In this document: one piece after another, positions 15,918 to 24,083 of the stretch
Layout: every line of letters begins with the position of its first letter
Position numbering within the stretch: position 1 is the stretch's first letter
Assembly (NCBI GenBank): GCA_045636425.1
Contig: JAZTXM010000012.1
Location: 75,841 to 139,840, forward strand
Origin: UMGS1883 sp045636425
GTDB lineage: Bacteria; Bacillota; Clostridia; UMGS1883
Length of the DNA: 64,000 nt
Reading direction: 5' to 3'
Program-made: the position numbers and the translations under genes
Notes under the pieces: generated by a model
The model's database searches: none
Seen by the model: the letters and a program-made list of their open reading frames with translations, nothing else
What the model was told of the DNA's origin: nothing

Positions 15918-17168
15918 ATGAGAGGTAAAAAGATTACCTGCACACTTACGGCATTTGCACTTTTATCTACAAGTGCAATGGCAGATGTAAGCTATACTGT
16001 TCAGAAAGGAGATTCCTATTGGAATATAGCAAAGCGGTTCAATACGAGCATGGAGTCTGTTATGGATGCAAATCCCGAAAGCTCTGCTTCTTATCTTATT
16101 ACGGGACAGATAATTAAAGTTCCCTCAAACACCTACACGGTACAAAAAGGCGATACATATTATCTGATAGCAAAAAAGTGCGGTGTTTCCCTGAGCTCAC
16201 TTCTGAGTGCAAACGGTGCTTCACAAAGCTCTGTTTTATACCCCGGACAGACCGTTACAATCCCCGGCAGCACAAACGGATACACAACTTACACGGTACA
16301 AAAAGGTGACACATACTGGATAATATCACAAAAATACGGCGTGAGCCTTAATGCCCTGCTAAGTGCGAACAATGCAACAGACAATACTCTTTTGTACATT
16401 GGCGACAAGGTCAAAATCCCCTCCTCATCAGGTGGAAGCAGTTCGGGCAATACAAATTCGGGAACATCGGGCGGAAATAGCAACGGTTCTTCGGGAAGCA
16501 CCTCAAGCACTCCTTATGTAACCTATGATACATATATTGTACAAAGCGGCGATACGTTCTGGAATATAGCCATAAAGCACAAAATCCCTTATGCGGAGCT
16601 TCTTAAGGTAAATTCCCTTTCGGAATCCTCTAAAATATATGCAGGAATGAAGCTTACTATTCCCGTTCATCACGTTCCCGTAAAATATGCTCCCGAAGGG
16701 TACGGCGAGCTTCTTGAATGGTTCAGCGAAGCACAGTATGTAGTGCCGATAAATACGGATTTCAAGGTTGTTGACCTTGCCACGGGAAAGAGCTTTAACG
16801 CCAGAAGAACAGTGGGAAGCGGACACGCTGACTGCGAGACTCTGACCGCCAATGATACTGCCATTATGAAAGAAATCTGGGGCGGGAATTTTAACTGGAA
16901 TAAGAGAAGCGTTCTCATCGTCGCAAACGGAAGAACAATTGCCGCCAGTGCCGCAGGAATGATGCACGCAGGAAATGAAGGTGCTCCCGGCGGTGAATGG
17001 ACAAGCTGGAGAAGCGATAATTACGGCGAAGGAATAAATTACGACTATGTAAAGGGAAATGATGCACACGGACACTTTGACCTGCATTTCTATAAATCAA
17101 TAGGGCACAGCAGCGGAGTGGAAAACTCCACACATCAGGCTAATGTGCTTAAAAGTGCAGGCAGATAA
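15918..17168 (+). CDS. Secreted LysM-repeat protein with a C-terminal domain of unknown role
   Basis: A 416-residue exported cell-wall-binding protein. It has a signal peptide (about 1-22, ending SAMA), then LysM 1 (26-69), LysM 2 (72-116) and LysM 3 (125-169), all beginning YTVQKGD. A Ser/Gly/Asn linker (170-198) and LysM 4 (205-249) follow. The last 150 residues hold VVDLATGKSFNARRTVGSGHADCETL, IMKEIWGGNFNW, AASAAGMMHAG and HGHFDLHFY. Several His, Asp and Cys there suggest an enzyme domain, possibly wall-modifying, but I cannot name it. The ribosome site is weak (AAAGG about 13 bases upstream) and sits next to a predicted pseudoknot, so translation may be regulated. It is divergent from feoA and followed by a strong terminator. 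Confidence 0.87.
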   Translation: MRGKKITCTLTAFALLSTSAMADVSYTVQKGDSYWNIAKRFNTSMESVMDANPESSASYLITGQIIKVPSNTYTVQKGDTYYLIAKKCGVSLSSLLSANGASQSSVLYPGQTVTIPGSTNGYTTYTVQKGDTYWIISQKYGVSLNALLSANNATDNTLLYIGDKVKIPSSSGGSSSGNTNSGTSGGNSNGSSGSTSSTPYVTYDTYIVQSGDTFWNIAIKHKIPYAELLKVNSLSESSKIYAGMKLTIPVHHVPVKYAPEGYGELLEWFSEAQYVVPINTDFKVVDLATGKSFNARRTVGSGHADCETLTANDTAIMKEIWGGNFNWNKRSVLIVANGRTIAASAAGMMHAGNEGAPGGEWTSWRSDNYGEGINYDYVKGNDAHGHFDLHFYKSIGHSSGVENSTHQANVLKSAGR

Positions 17169-17175
17169 TAAAATG

Positions 17176-17213
17176 AGGGTGTAAAAAGTTTTAACTTTTT
17201 ACACCCTGTTTTT
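17176..17213. terminator. Terminator between LysM gene and cvpA
   Basis: A 15-bp perfect stem (AGGGTGTAAAAAGTT, 17176-17190, with 17193-17207) followed by GTTTTT; it ends the LysM gene and, being symmetrical, probably the convergent minus operon. Confidence 0.88.
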
Positions 17214-17781
17214 AAAGAACGGAATTTACTAATTCACTTACTAAATTTCCCGAAGCAAAGAAAGAAGCTAAAGAGGATTCCCTTATGCTTTCTGCCGCTA
17301 ATGTCCATGTGCCGCTATCCCCTAGGGCAATCAGAACACCGATAACGATATATGTAATAAAAGCACCGCTAATAAGTCCGATGATTCCACCCAGAAGCGA
17401 ATTTGCCTGCTTTATTAATGGTAGCTTCGATGCAATTTTTGCAACGCTTACCAATAGAGAAACAAGCACCTTAACCAAAATGATAATCAGTATAAAGGTA
17501 ATAGCATTAACTATGAGCATCGCACCGCTTTCAACTGCAGCGGTCTTTGCCAGAAGCTCCCCACCCTTTACATTTTCCGCAAGTGCCTTTTCCACCACAC
17601 TCCTTGCAACCTCACCAAGGGGCGATGCGTATAATATAGCCGCAATGGGTTTATAAACCACAGATGTAAGTACAAAGGAAATTATTGTAGATGCAAAGCC
17701 CAGAAGGGTGCTTATGAATCCCTTTTTCATTCCCCAAAGAGTAAATATTGCCAGAGCAACTATTAAAACCAAATCTGCCAT
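17212..17781 (-). CDS. CvpA family membrane protein
   Basis: A 189-residue protein with four hydrophobic segments (about residues 3-25, 30-50, 80-105 and 135-155) and the CvpA N-terminal pattern LIVALAIFTLWGMKKGFISTLLG. The family is linked to colicin V export, cell-envelope maintenance and biofilm traits in various bacteria, with no firm biochemical role. GAGGGG lies eight bases before the ATG at 17781; the upstream ATG is too close to it. It is the last gene of the ecfA1-ecfA2-ecfT-truA-DUF5711-cvpA run. Confidence 0.86.
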   Translation of the reverse strand: MADLVLIVALAIFTLWGMKKGFISTLLGFASTIISFVLTSVVYKPIAAILYASPLGEVARSVVEKALAENVKGGELLAKTAAVESGAMLIVNAITFILIIILVKVLVSLLVSVAKIASKLPLIKQANSLLGGIIGLISGAFITYIVIGVLIALGDSGTWTLAAESIRESSLASFFASGNLVSELVNSVL

Positions 17782-17795
17782 AATCATTTCCCCTC

Positions 17796-18917
17796 TTATT
17801 TAATAATTTTTCCTCCTGAACCGCTTATTACAAAGACATAATCCTCATCATCAAAAAGCACTATTTTCTTCGCTCCCGATTCACTCATCATGCGTTTTTC
17901 TATATCAAGCTCTTTGTCTGCGATATAAATCTCTTTTCCGAAAGCTATTGCCACAGCACTCTTGCTCACGCTTATATCGTCGGCAATGTAATCAAAGGTT
18001 TTTTTACCAATTTCTCTGCCCAGACGGTTTATCGTAACCACCTCGGTTGAGTTTCCCTTTACACCGCTTCCCGACTGTTCAAAGGCAAGTACCATAATAT
18101 CGGGATTCGTCACGTCTGCTTTGAGCAAAGTCTTATCTTTATATGAATAGGACCATTTTTTACTTCCGTCGGAGTTATAGTATTCAAGGCTGTGACTTCC
18201 CACAGCGGTAAGCGTATTATTCATATTATAATCTACGCTGAAATAAACCTTAGAATCGCTGCTATGCCTCTCAATTTCCTCTGCCTCGGTTATATCAAGA
18301 ATCAGAATTTCACCCAAAAGCTTTTGATTTCCTGCTGTTGCTAAAGAAATTGCAATAGCATTATTCTGGGAATTAATATCACCGTCAAGGAATTGACTCT
18401 TGCTTACATCCCACTTAAAGATAGGCTCTCCTGACTTATTATACACCATACATTCACAGTTATAGCCTTCTTTTTCTGTGGCAAGAAAGAGATAGCCATT
18501 ATCATTTACTTTTGCTCTGATAATTTTGTTTTTGGTTTTTATGCTGTAACATTCCTTTATTCGTTTGTACACGGTTACATCCGTGGAATTTTTATTATAA
18601 CAGACAGCATAATCACCCTCCGTAAAAAGCATCGGCTCTGACAGGGCTATTGAAATTTTCTCACCGTCACCATCCTCGTCAAAAACACGCATGGACGTTG
18701 TTGAAACGTGCACTACTTCCCCATCTATTCTTGCGGCATCGCCTACGAAGAATCCGCTGCTTCCCTCCTGAGTTTCGGTCACAACGCCTTCGCTTTCATC
18801 TGTGCCGTTGAAAAAGTCGAGGTCTCTGTTAAGGTAATAAATTATCACAAGCATTGAAAGAATAACTATTATTGCAGATGTATTTTTTAAAATATGTTTA
18901 AATTTTTCCTTATTCAT
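17796..18917 (-). CDS. DUF5711 family protein (membrane-anchored beta-propeller-like)
   Basis: A 373-residue protein with one N-terminal membrane anchor (about residues 13-29) and an extracytoplasmic region made of repeated short beta strands (GYLFLATEKEGYNCECMVYN, TAVGSHSLEYYNSDGSKKWSY, AVAIAFGKEIYIADKEL). The YNKSGEPIFKW and YNSDGSKKWSY units are PQQ/YncE-propeller-like. This matches DUF5711, found beside cvpA in Clostridia; the function is unknown. The start overlaps the end of truA by eight bases. Confidence 0.8.
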   Translation of the reverse strand: MNKEKFKHILKNTSAIIVILSMLVIIYYLNRDLDFFNGTDESEGVVTETQEGSSGFFVGDAARIDGEVVHVSTTSMRVFDEDGDGEKISIALSEPMLFTEGDYAVCYNKNSTDVTVYKRIKECYSIKTKNKIIRAKVNDNGYLFLATEKEGYNCECMVYNKSGEPIFKWDVSKSQFLDGDINSQNNAIAISLATAGNQKLLGEILILDITEAEEIERHSSDSKVYFSVDYNMNNTLTAVGSHSLEYYNSDGSKKWSYSYKDKTLLKADVTNPDIMVLAFEQSGSGVKGNSTEVVTINRLGREIGKKTFDYIADDISVSKSAVAIAFGKEIYIADKELDIEKRMMSESGAKKIVLFDDEDYVFVISGSGGKIIK

Positions 18918-19644
18918 AATTCACCTCTACCAAAGAAAGCCCTTGAGGAGGGGCAGTTATTCCCATTAATCTTCTGTCTTTCTTTTCTATAAGCTCGGCA
19001 ATTTCGCTCTCGGAAAGCTTGCCGTTACCCACATAAACAAGAGTGCCTACTATTATCCTCACCATGTTGTATAGAAATCCGTCAGCCGCGGCACGAACTG
19101 TTATTAAATCTCCGTCTTTTCTGAGCGAAAGCTCCGTAACCGTTCTGACCGTGGATTTAACCACACTCCCCGCTGCACAAAAGCAGGCAAAATCGTGTTT
19201 TCCTGAGATAAGCTTTGCTGCACGCTGCATTTTTTCAAAATCCAGCTTTATAGGGTAGTGCCACGCAAAATTTCTTAGTAACGGATCCATAAAAGGAGCG
19301 TTAAGGATTTTATATTCATATGCTTTTGTAACTGTTTCAAAACGGGCGTTAAAGCCCTCATGCATTATCTCGCACTTATAGGCACGTATATCAGGCGGAA
19401 GCATGGTATTTAAAACAAAGGGAATCTTATCACACGGGATTGTAGTTTCTGCGACAAAGCTGCATACATATATCCTTGCGTGAACTCCTGCATCTGTTCT
19501 GCTGCATCCTGTAACGGTGGTTTCTTTTTTGAAAACCTCGGATAAAATACCCTCTAAAACCTCCTGCACCGTGATGCCGTTTTTCTGACGCTGCCATCCG
19601 TGATAATTTGTGCCGTCATATGCCATTGTAAGTTTGTAAGTCAT
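18910..19644 (-). CDS. truA: tRNA pseudouridine(38-40) synthase TruA
   Basis: TruA converts U38-U40 of tRNA anticodon arms to pseudouridine. The 244-residue protein starts MTYKLTMAYDGTNYHGWQRQ, has the catalytic GCSRTDAGVHA (aspartate near residue 53), then FVLNTMLPPDIRAYKC and the C-terminal FLYNMVRIIVGTLVYVGNG. Upstream in-frame ATGs exist, but similarity to the family N-terminus supports the start at 19644. It is part of the ECF-transporter gene cluster, the usual location in Firmicutes. Confidence 0.95.
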   Translation of the reverse strand: MTYKLTMAYDGTNYHGWQRQKNGITVQEVLEGILSEVFKKETTVTGCSRTDAGVHARIYVCSFVAETTIPCDKIPFVLNTMLPPDIRAYKCEIMHEGFNARFETVTKAYEYKILNAPFMDPLLRNFAWHYPIKLDFEKMQRAAKLISGKHDFACFCAAGSVVKSTVRTVTELSLRKDGDLITVRAAADGFLYNMVRIIVGTLVYVGNGKLSESEIAELIEKKDRRLMGITAPPQGLSLVEVNYE

Positions 19645-19690
19645 TATAATTTCCATAGCCTTTCTGCCCGCAGATAGCAATTAAAATATA

Positions 19691-19820
19691 TACGCACTTT
19701 TCGTGGGCAGATAAGGCGTATAATGGAAATTATGCACATCGCCGTTTCGCATCGCGTTCGATGCGAAAATTTCGGCGGTGCAATAAATTCCGCCGGAGGC
19801 ATAACGTGATTTTTCACGTT
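19691..19820. repeat. Cluster of nested inverted repeats between ecfT and truA
   Basis: The dyads are TACGC...GCGTA (flanking 19691-19720), CGCCG/CGGCG (19740-19744, 19773-19777) enclosing CGCATCG-CGTT-CGATGCG (19748-19765), CCGCC-GGAGG near 19790, and AACGTGA-TTTT-TCACGTT (19803-19820), which reaches into the ecfT stop codon. AT-rich separators such as AATTAT and ATAAATT lie between them. It is similar in style to the hairpin arrays at 58.8 and 61.1 kb. Confidence 0.6.
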
Positions 19821-20617
19821 ATAACCTCTATCAAAACAAGTGTACACACCATTATGATTGCATAACAAAGTGCTGACAAATCATTTACGCCAAATTCAAG
19901 CTTCCTGTAGGAAGTGCGTGGTGCATCGCTGTTATAGCACCTACATTCCATTGCCACCGCCAAATCGTCCGCACGCCTGAAAGCACTGACAAAAAGCGGA
20001 ACCAAAATAGGTATCATAGCCTTAATACGCTTGATTGGATTTCCATGTTCAAAGTCCGCACCCCTTGAGGTTTGTGCTTTAATAATTTTATCAGTTTCAT
20101 CAAGAAGGGTGGGAATGAATCTTAATGCGATGCTTATCATCATTACGAAAACAGACACGGGAACTCCTATTTTCTTAAGCGGTGACAGGAGTGATTCCAT
20201 TCCGCTTGTTAAAACGGTGGGCGTGGTGCTTAAAGTAAGAAGTGATGTACCCATTATGAGAAGTGTAATTCGTACTGCCATTTTCACTGCAAGCCATACA
20301 CCGCCCTCAGTGATAGAAAAAATGCCTTTTTCAAAAATCACCCTGCCCTCATCAACCAAAAACAAATTAAGAAGTGCCGTAAAGACCACAAGAAAAAGTA
20401 TGGGCTTTAATCCTCTTAATATAAACCTGAGCGGTATGTGCGAAACTCTGATGCAGATTGCTGTAAAGGCAATTATTACCCCATACGAGTATATGCTGTC
20501 AACCACAAAGAGCATGACCATATAAAAAAGCGTCCACAAAATTTTTGTTCTGGGATCCATTTTATGAACTACTGAATCCGCATTGTAATACTGACCGATT
20601 GTAATATCACGAATCAA
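19814..20617 (-). CDS. ecfT: ECF transporter transmembrane component EcfT
   Basis: The 267-residue membrane scaffold that joins the two EcfA ATPases to substrate-binding S components for vitamin or metal uptake. It begins MIRDITIGQYYNADSVVHKMDPRTK, the family hallmark. It has about five membrane segments and the two coupling-helix motifs with Ala-Arg-Gly type signatures, here TSRGADFEHGN (near 183) and SAFRRADDLAVAMECRCY (near 211). The start is TTG with GGGGG seven bases upstream, overlapping the ecfA2 stop by four bases. No S component is encoded nearby, so this is the shared group II type module. Confidence 0.94.
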   Translation of the reverse strand: MIRDITIGQYYNADSVVHKMDPRTKILWTLFYMVMLFVVDSIYSYGVIIAFTAICIRVSHIPLRFILRGLKPILFLVVFTALLNLFLVDEGRVIFEKGIFSITEGGVWLAVKMAVRITLLIMGTSLLTLSTTPTVLTSGMESLLSPLKKIGVPVSVFVMMISIALRFIPTLLDETDKIIKAQTSRGADFEHGNPIKRIKAMIPILVPLFVSAFRRADDLAVAMECRCYNSDAPRTSYRKLEFGVNDLSALCYAIIMVCTLVLIEVIT

Positions 20618-21465
20618 GAAATCGCCCCCAATCCCTGATATATAACATCAGCAAGACTTGTTATATCAAAAATATTTTCGGGAATATTCATTCCGCCCTC
20701 ATTCAAAAGCTTAATAACTTTTGTTATTTCAGGAAGCTCAAGTCCGCATCTTTTGAGTAAGTCTGCATCGGAAAAAATATTTGAAACAGTATCATCCCTA
20801 TACTTTTCACCACTATTAAGTACAATTATCCTTTCGGCATTTTGTGCAAGATCCTCCATACTGTGGGAAATGAGAATGATGGTTGTATTTTGCTCTTTTC
20901 TGATTTTGTGAAGCTCGCCCCATAATCTTTCCCTGCCCGACGGGTCAAGCCCTGCAGCAGGCTCGTCAAGTATAAGAACCTCAGGCTCGGTAGCAAGCAC
21001 TCCTGCAATTGCAACACGCCTTTTCTGACCGCCCGAAAGCTCAAAAGGAGATTTTTCAAAAAGCTCCTCTTTAAGATGTGCAAGTGCGGCACTGCGGCGT
21101 ACGCATTTATCCGTTTCTTCCTCGCTAAGCCCCTTGTTTTTAGGCCCGAAAGCTATATCACGGTACACAGTTTCTTCAAAAAGCTGATGCTCGGGATACT
21201 GGAATACTATCCCTACCTTGCTTCTCAAAACACGTGCGGCAGTCTTATAGTCACTATAGAGAGTACCATCAACCAAAATACTTCCTCCGCACGGCTTTAT
21301 AAGCCCTGCAAGTATTTGGGCAACTGTTGTTTTTCCGCTTCCCGTGTGACCTGCAACACCGATAAATTCACCCTTATTAATTTTTAAATTAATATCCTTT
21401 ACCGCAGCCGCATTATCGCCTATGCTATCGCTGTAAGAATATGATACGTTCTTAAATTCAATCAT
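20614..21465 (-). CDS. ecfA2: ECF transporter ATPase EcfA2
   Basis: A 283-residue ABC ATPase. It has Walker A GHTGSGKTT (near 41), Q-loop FQYPEHQLFE (near 89), signature LSGGQKRR (near 143), Walker B VLILDEPAAGLDP (near 163) and the H-loop SHSMED. The GQKRRVAIAG and C-terminal LKRCGLELPEITK region is typical of EcfA2. The ATG at 21465 overlaps the ecfA1 stop (ATGA) and has GGA eight bases upstream; the longer ORF into ecfA1 is rejected. Confidence 0.95.
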   Translation of the reverse strand: MIEFKNVSYSYSDSIGDNAAAVKDINLKINKGEFIGVAGHTGSGKTTVAQILAGLIKPCGGSILVDGTLYSDYKTAARVLRSKVGIVFQYPEHQLFEETVYRDIAFGPKNKGLSEEETDKCVRRSAALAHLKEELFEKSPFELSGGQKRRVAIAGVLATEPEVLILDEPAAGLDPSGRERLWGELHKIRKEQNTTIILISHSMEDLAQNAERIIVLNSGEKYRDDTVSNIFSDADLLKRCGLELPEITKVIKLLNEGGMNIPENIFDITSLADVIYQGLGAIS

Positions 21466-22307
21466 ACCAAATTTCCTTTGTACTTCAGTATTTCCTCGGC
21501 ACATTCCCGGGGTGTAAGAGGCTCCTTTTCAATATTTAATCCCATTTTTCGGAGGGCATGAACGAGAGCTGTAGAGTCGGGCACGGAAAGCCCTAATTCA
21601 CGAAGCTTTTCCTCTTGTCTGAATACTTCTTGAGGCGATGCATCTATCTCAACTTTTCCCCTGTCCAAAACAATCACACGGTCAGCCTTTGCCGCCTCAT
21701 CCATGTAATGGGTGATAAGCACAATGGTTATGTTTTTTTCTCTGTTAAGTCTGAGGATTGTATCCATAACCTCCTTGCGTCCCTGCGGGTCAAGCATGGC
21801 GGTGGGCTCATCAAGAATAATACATCTTGGCTGCATAGCCAGAATCCCCGCAATAGCCACACGCTGCTTCTGTCCGCCTGATAAAAGGTGCGGAGCACGT
21901 TTTCTATGCTCATACATGTTTACGGCTTTAAGTGCTTCCTCGACGCGTCTGTGCATTTCTTCCCTGTCTATAGCAATGTTTTCAAGGCCGAATGCCACGT
22001 CCTCCTCCACGATTGTAGCTACAATCTGATTGTCGGGATTCTGGAATACCATACCTGCACTTTTCCTGAGGTCATAGAGCTTTTTCTCATTGCGGGTTTC
22101 TATTCCGCAAACGGTCATACTTCCTCCCGAGGGTAAGAGTATGGCATTTATATGCTTTGCAAACGTACTCTTTCCGCTTCCGTTATGACCTATAATTGCA
22201 GTAAAACTGCCTTCTTCTATATCTATATTTAATCCGTCAAGAACTACCTTCTCATCATTTTCTCTTTTGTACGAAAAGGAAAGCTCCCTTGCTTCAATAA
22301 TATTCAT
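21462..22307 (-). CDS. ecfA1: ECF transporter ATPase EcfA1
   Basis: A 281-residue ABC ATPase, first of the pair. It has Walker A GHNGSGKST (near 39), Q-loop FQNPDNQIVA (near 88), signature LSGGQKQR (near 141), Walker B CIILDEPTAMLDP (near 160) and H-loop ITHYMDEA. The C-terminal LRELGLSVPDSTAL segment is an EcfA1 feature. It is the promoter-proximal gene of the ecf-truA cluster. Confidence 0.95.
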   Translation of the reverse strand: MNIIEARELSFSYKRENDEKVVLDGLNIDIEEGSFTAIIGHNGSGKSTFAKHINAILLPSGGSMTVCGIETRNEKKLYDLRKSAGMVFQNPDNQIVATIVEEDVAFGLENIAIDREEMHRRVEEALKAVNMYEHRKRAPHLLSGGQKQRVAIAGILAMQPRCIILDEPTAMLDPQGRKEVMDTILRLNREKNITIVLITHYMDEAAKADRVIVLDRGKVEIDASPQEVFRQEEKLRELGLSVPDSTALVHALRKMGLNIEKEPLTPRECAEEILKYKGNLV

Positions 22308-22322
22308 AAAACCAGTCCAATA

Positions 22323-23174
22323 CTATTTTTCCCATCTTGCGGTTGCTCCGCACGGAAGCACCATGGATGAGCTTGTTATTTTAAGTCCTATTTCACTTGC
22401 CTGAATTTTCCCCTCGGGCAAACACATCTGCATGAGGTTGGACATCACCGTGGGAGAAAGCCCCGTGGTATAGGAATTAATTATAAAGAATAAAGGATTA
22501 TCGCTTAAAAGAAGTGAACATCTGCGTACAAAATGACATATGGAATCCTCTATTTTCCAAACCTCGCCTCCGGGCCCTCTGCCGTAGGAGGGAGGATCCA
22601 TTAAAATCGCATCGTATTTATTCCCACGCCTTATTTCCCTTTCAACGAATTTCATGCAGTCATCCACAAGGTATCTTATGGGTGCATCGGAAAGAGCACT
22701 TGAGCGGGCATTTTCCTTAGCCCACTGGACCATACCCTTTGAAGCATCAACATGGGTAACCGATGCCCCTGCCTTTGCACACGCTACTGTAGCACCGCCC
22801 GTATAGGCAAAGAGATTTAAAACCTTTGCCCCCTTGCGTCCTTTTATTTTATTCATCATATAATCCCAGTTTACCGCCTGTTCGGGAAAAAGCCCCGTAT
22901 GCTTGAAGCCCATGGGCTTAATGTTGAAGGTTAAATCCTTATAGCTGACTGTCCACTGGTCGGGAATACTTTTTTTATACTCCCACTTTCCGCCGCCGCT
23001 TGAAGAACGATGATAATGTGCATCAGCCGTTTTCCATACGCCTTGGTTTGTCTTATTGTCCCAGATTACCTGAGGGTCAGGTCTGCACAATATTATGTCA
23101 CCCCAGCGTTCAAGCTTTTCACCGCTTGCGGTATCTATACATTCATAATCTTTCCAATCTTCTGCAACCCACAT
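22323..23174 (-). CDS. Class I SAM-dependent methyltransferase, RlmI/K-like
   Basis: A 283-residue S-adenosylmethionine-dependent methyltransferase resembling the catalytic part of 23S rRNA cytosine methyltransferases of the RlmI/RlmK group. The SAM-binding motif is KVLNLFAYTGGATVACA (near 120-136), followed by VTHVDASKGMVQWAKEN. The catalytic-loop motif is DAILMDPPSYGRGPGG (near 190-205), and GLFPEQAVNW precedes the fold. There is no PUA domain, unlike full RlmI. GGAG six bases before the ATG at 23174 favours it over the ATG four codons earlier. The RNA target is not determinable from sequence. Confidence 0.85.
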   Translation of the reverse strand: MWVAEDWKDYECIDTASGEKLERWGDIILCRPDPQVIWDNKTNQGVWKTADAHYHRSSSGGGKWEYKKSIPDQWTVSYKDLTFNIKPMGFKHTGLFPEQAVNWDYMMNKIKGRKGAKVLNLFAYTGGATVACAKAGASVTHVDASKGMVQWAKENARSSALSDAPIRYLVDDCMKFVEREIRRGNKYDAILMDPPSYGRGPGGEVWKIEDSICHFVRRCSLLLSDNPLFFIINSYTTGLSPTVMSNLMQMCLPEGKIQASEIGLKITSSSMVLPCGATARWEK

Positions 23175-23195
23175 AGTTTTCTCCATTCAAATTTA

Positions 23196-24083
23196 TCAAT
23201 CTTCGTAATCTTCAAAATTGTATTTATCAGAAAATACAAATCCAACAAGGTCGGGACCGCCATGACAGCCGATAACTGAGCCAAGCCTCAATTCTATAGT
23301 TTTCACATTTTCAAAGGCAGATGTAAGCTCTCCCTTCAGCTCTTCACACTTTTCTTTCTGTGCGGAGTGAACGGCAAATACGCTCTTTCCCGTCAAATCA
23401 AAACCGTCACTTTTTGCTTTGTCAACAAGCTTCTTTAAAAGCTTCTTGCTTCCGCGAAGCTTTCCGTCCTGAACTACAAGACCGTCCTTGATTGCAAGAA
23501 CAGGCTTTATATCAAGCACATTTGCAATCACGAAGGTAGCCGCATTTATTCTGCCGCCACGCTTAAGATGAGTCATATCGCCTACGAGGAAGTATGCATG
23601 CATGGTTGTGTATACATCCTCAAGATAGCTTACGATTTCCTCCTTTGACTTTCCGTCATTTAGCATATGTGCGGCATGAACCACACCGCCTCCATAAAGG
23701 CAGGAAAATCCGTGGGAATCAACAACTATAATCTCTCCCCCTCGTTCGTCCATCACTTCCTGTGCGGAAAGAACGGCATTCTGATACATACCGCTTCCCT
23801 TTGAAGAAATTGTAACAACAATTAATGTGTCGTAGCCATTGTCATATTCTTCATTATAGGCATCGGCATATCTTATAGGGGTAATCTGCGTGGTTTTAGG
23901 AATCTCACTTTCAGAATCCGACAATTTTTCATAAAACTCATCCTTAGACATATCTATGCCTTCCTTGTAGTATGTTTCTCCGTCAAAGGAAAACATAATT
24001 GGAAGCATCCTTATGCCTAATTTCTCAGCTTGCTGCAGCGTAATATCACTTCCGCTGTCGGTTATAATTTTAATCTTGCTCAT
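23196..24083 (-). CDS. DegV family fatty-acid-binding protein
   Basis: A 295-residue DegV/FakB-fold protein. Members bind a fatty acid and, with FakA kinase, phosphorylate it for phospholipid synthesis. It has the N-terminal KIKIITDSGSDI, the first-domain FSFDGETYYKEGIDMSKDEFYEKL, SSKGSGMYQNA, and KRGGRINA in the middle. The end has HSAQKEKCEEL and RLGSVIGCHGGPDLVGFVF, with the lipid-contact His-Gly-Gly-Pro. GAGG nine bases upstream supports the ATG at 24083; it overlaps the upstream ABC gene by 14 bases. Confidence 0.9.
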   Translation of the reverse strand: MSKIKIITDSGSDITLQQAEKLGIRMLPIMFSFDGETYYKEGIDMSKDEFYEKLSDSESEIPKTTQITPIRYADAYNEEYDNGYDTLIVVTISSKGSGMYQNAVLSAQEVMDERGGEIIVVDSHGFSCLYGGGVVHAAHMLNDGKSKEEIVSYLEDVYTTMHAYFLVGDMTHLKRGGRINAATFVIANVLDIKPVLAIKDGLVVQDGKLRGSKKLLKKLVDKAKSDGFDLTGKSVFAVHSAQKEKCEELKGELTSAFENVKTIELRLGSVIGCHGGPDLVGFVFSDKYNFEDYED

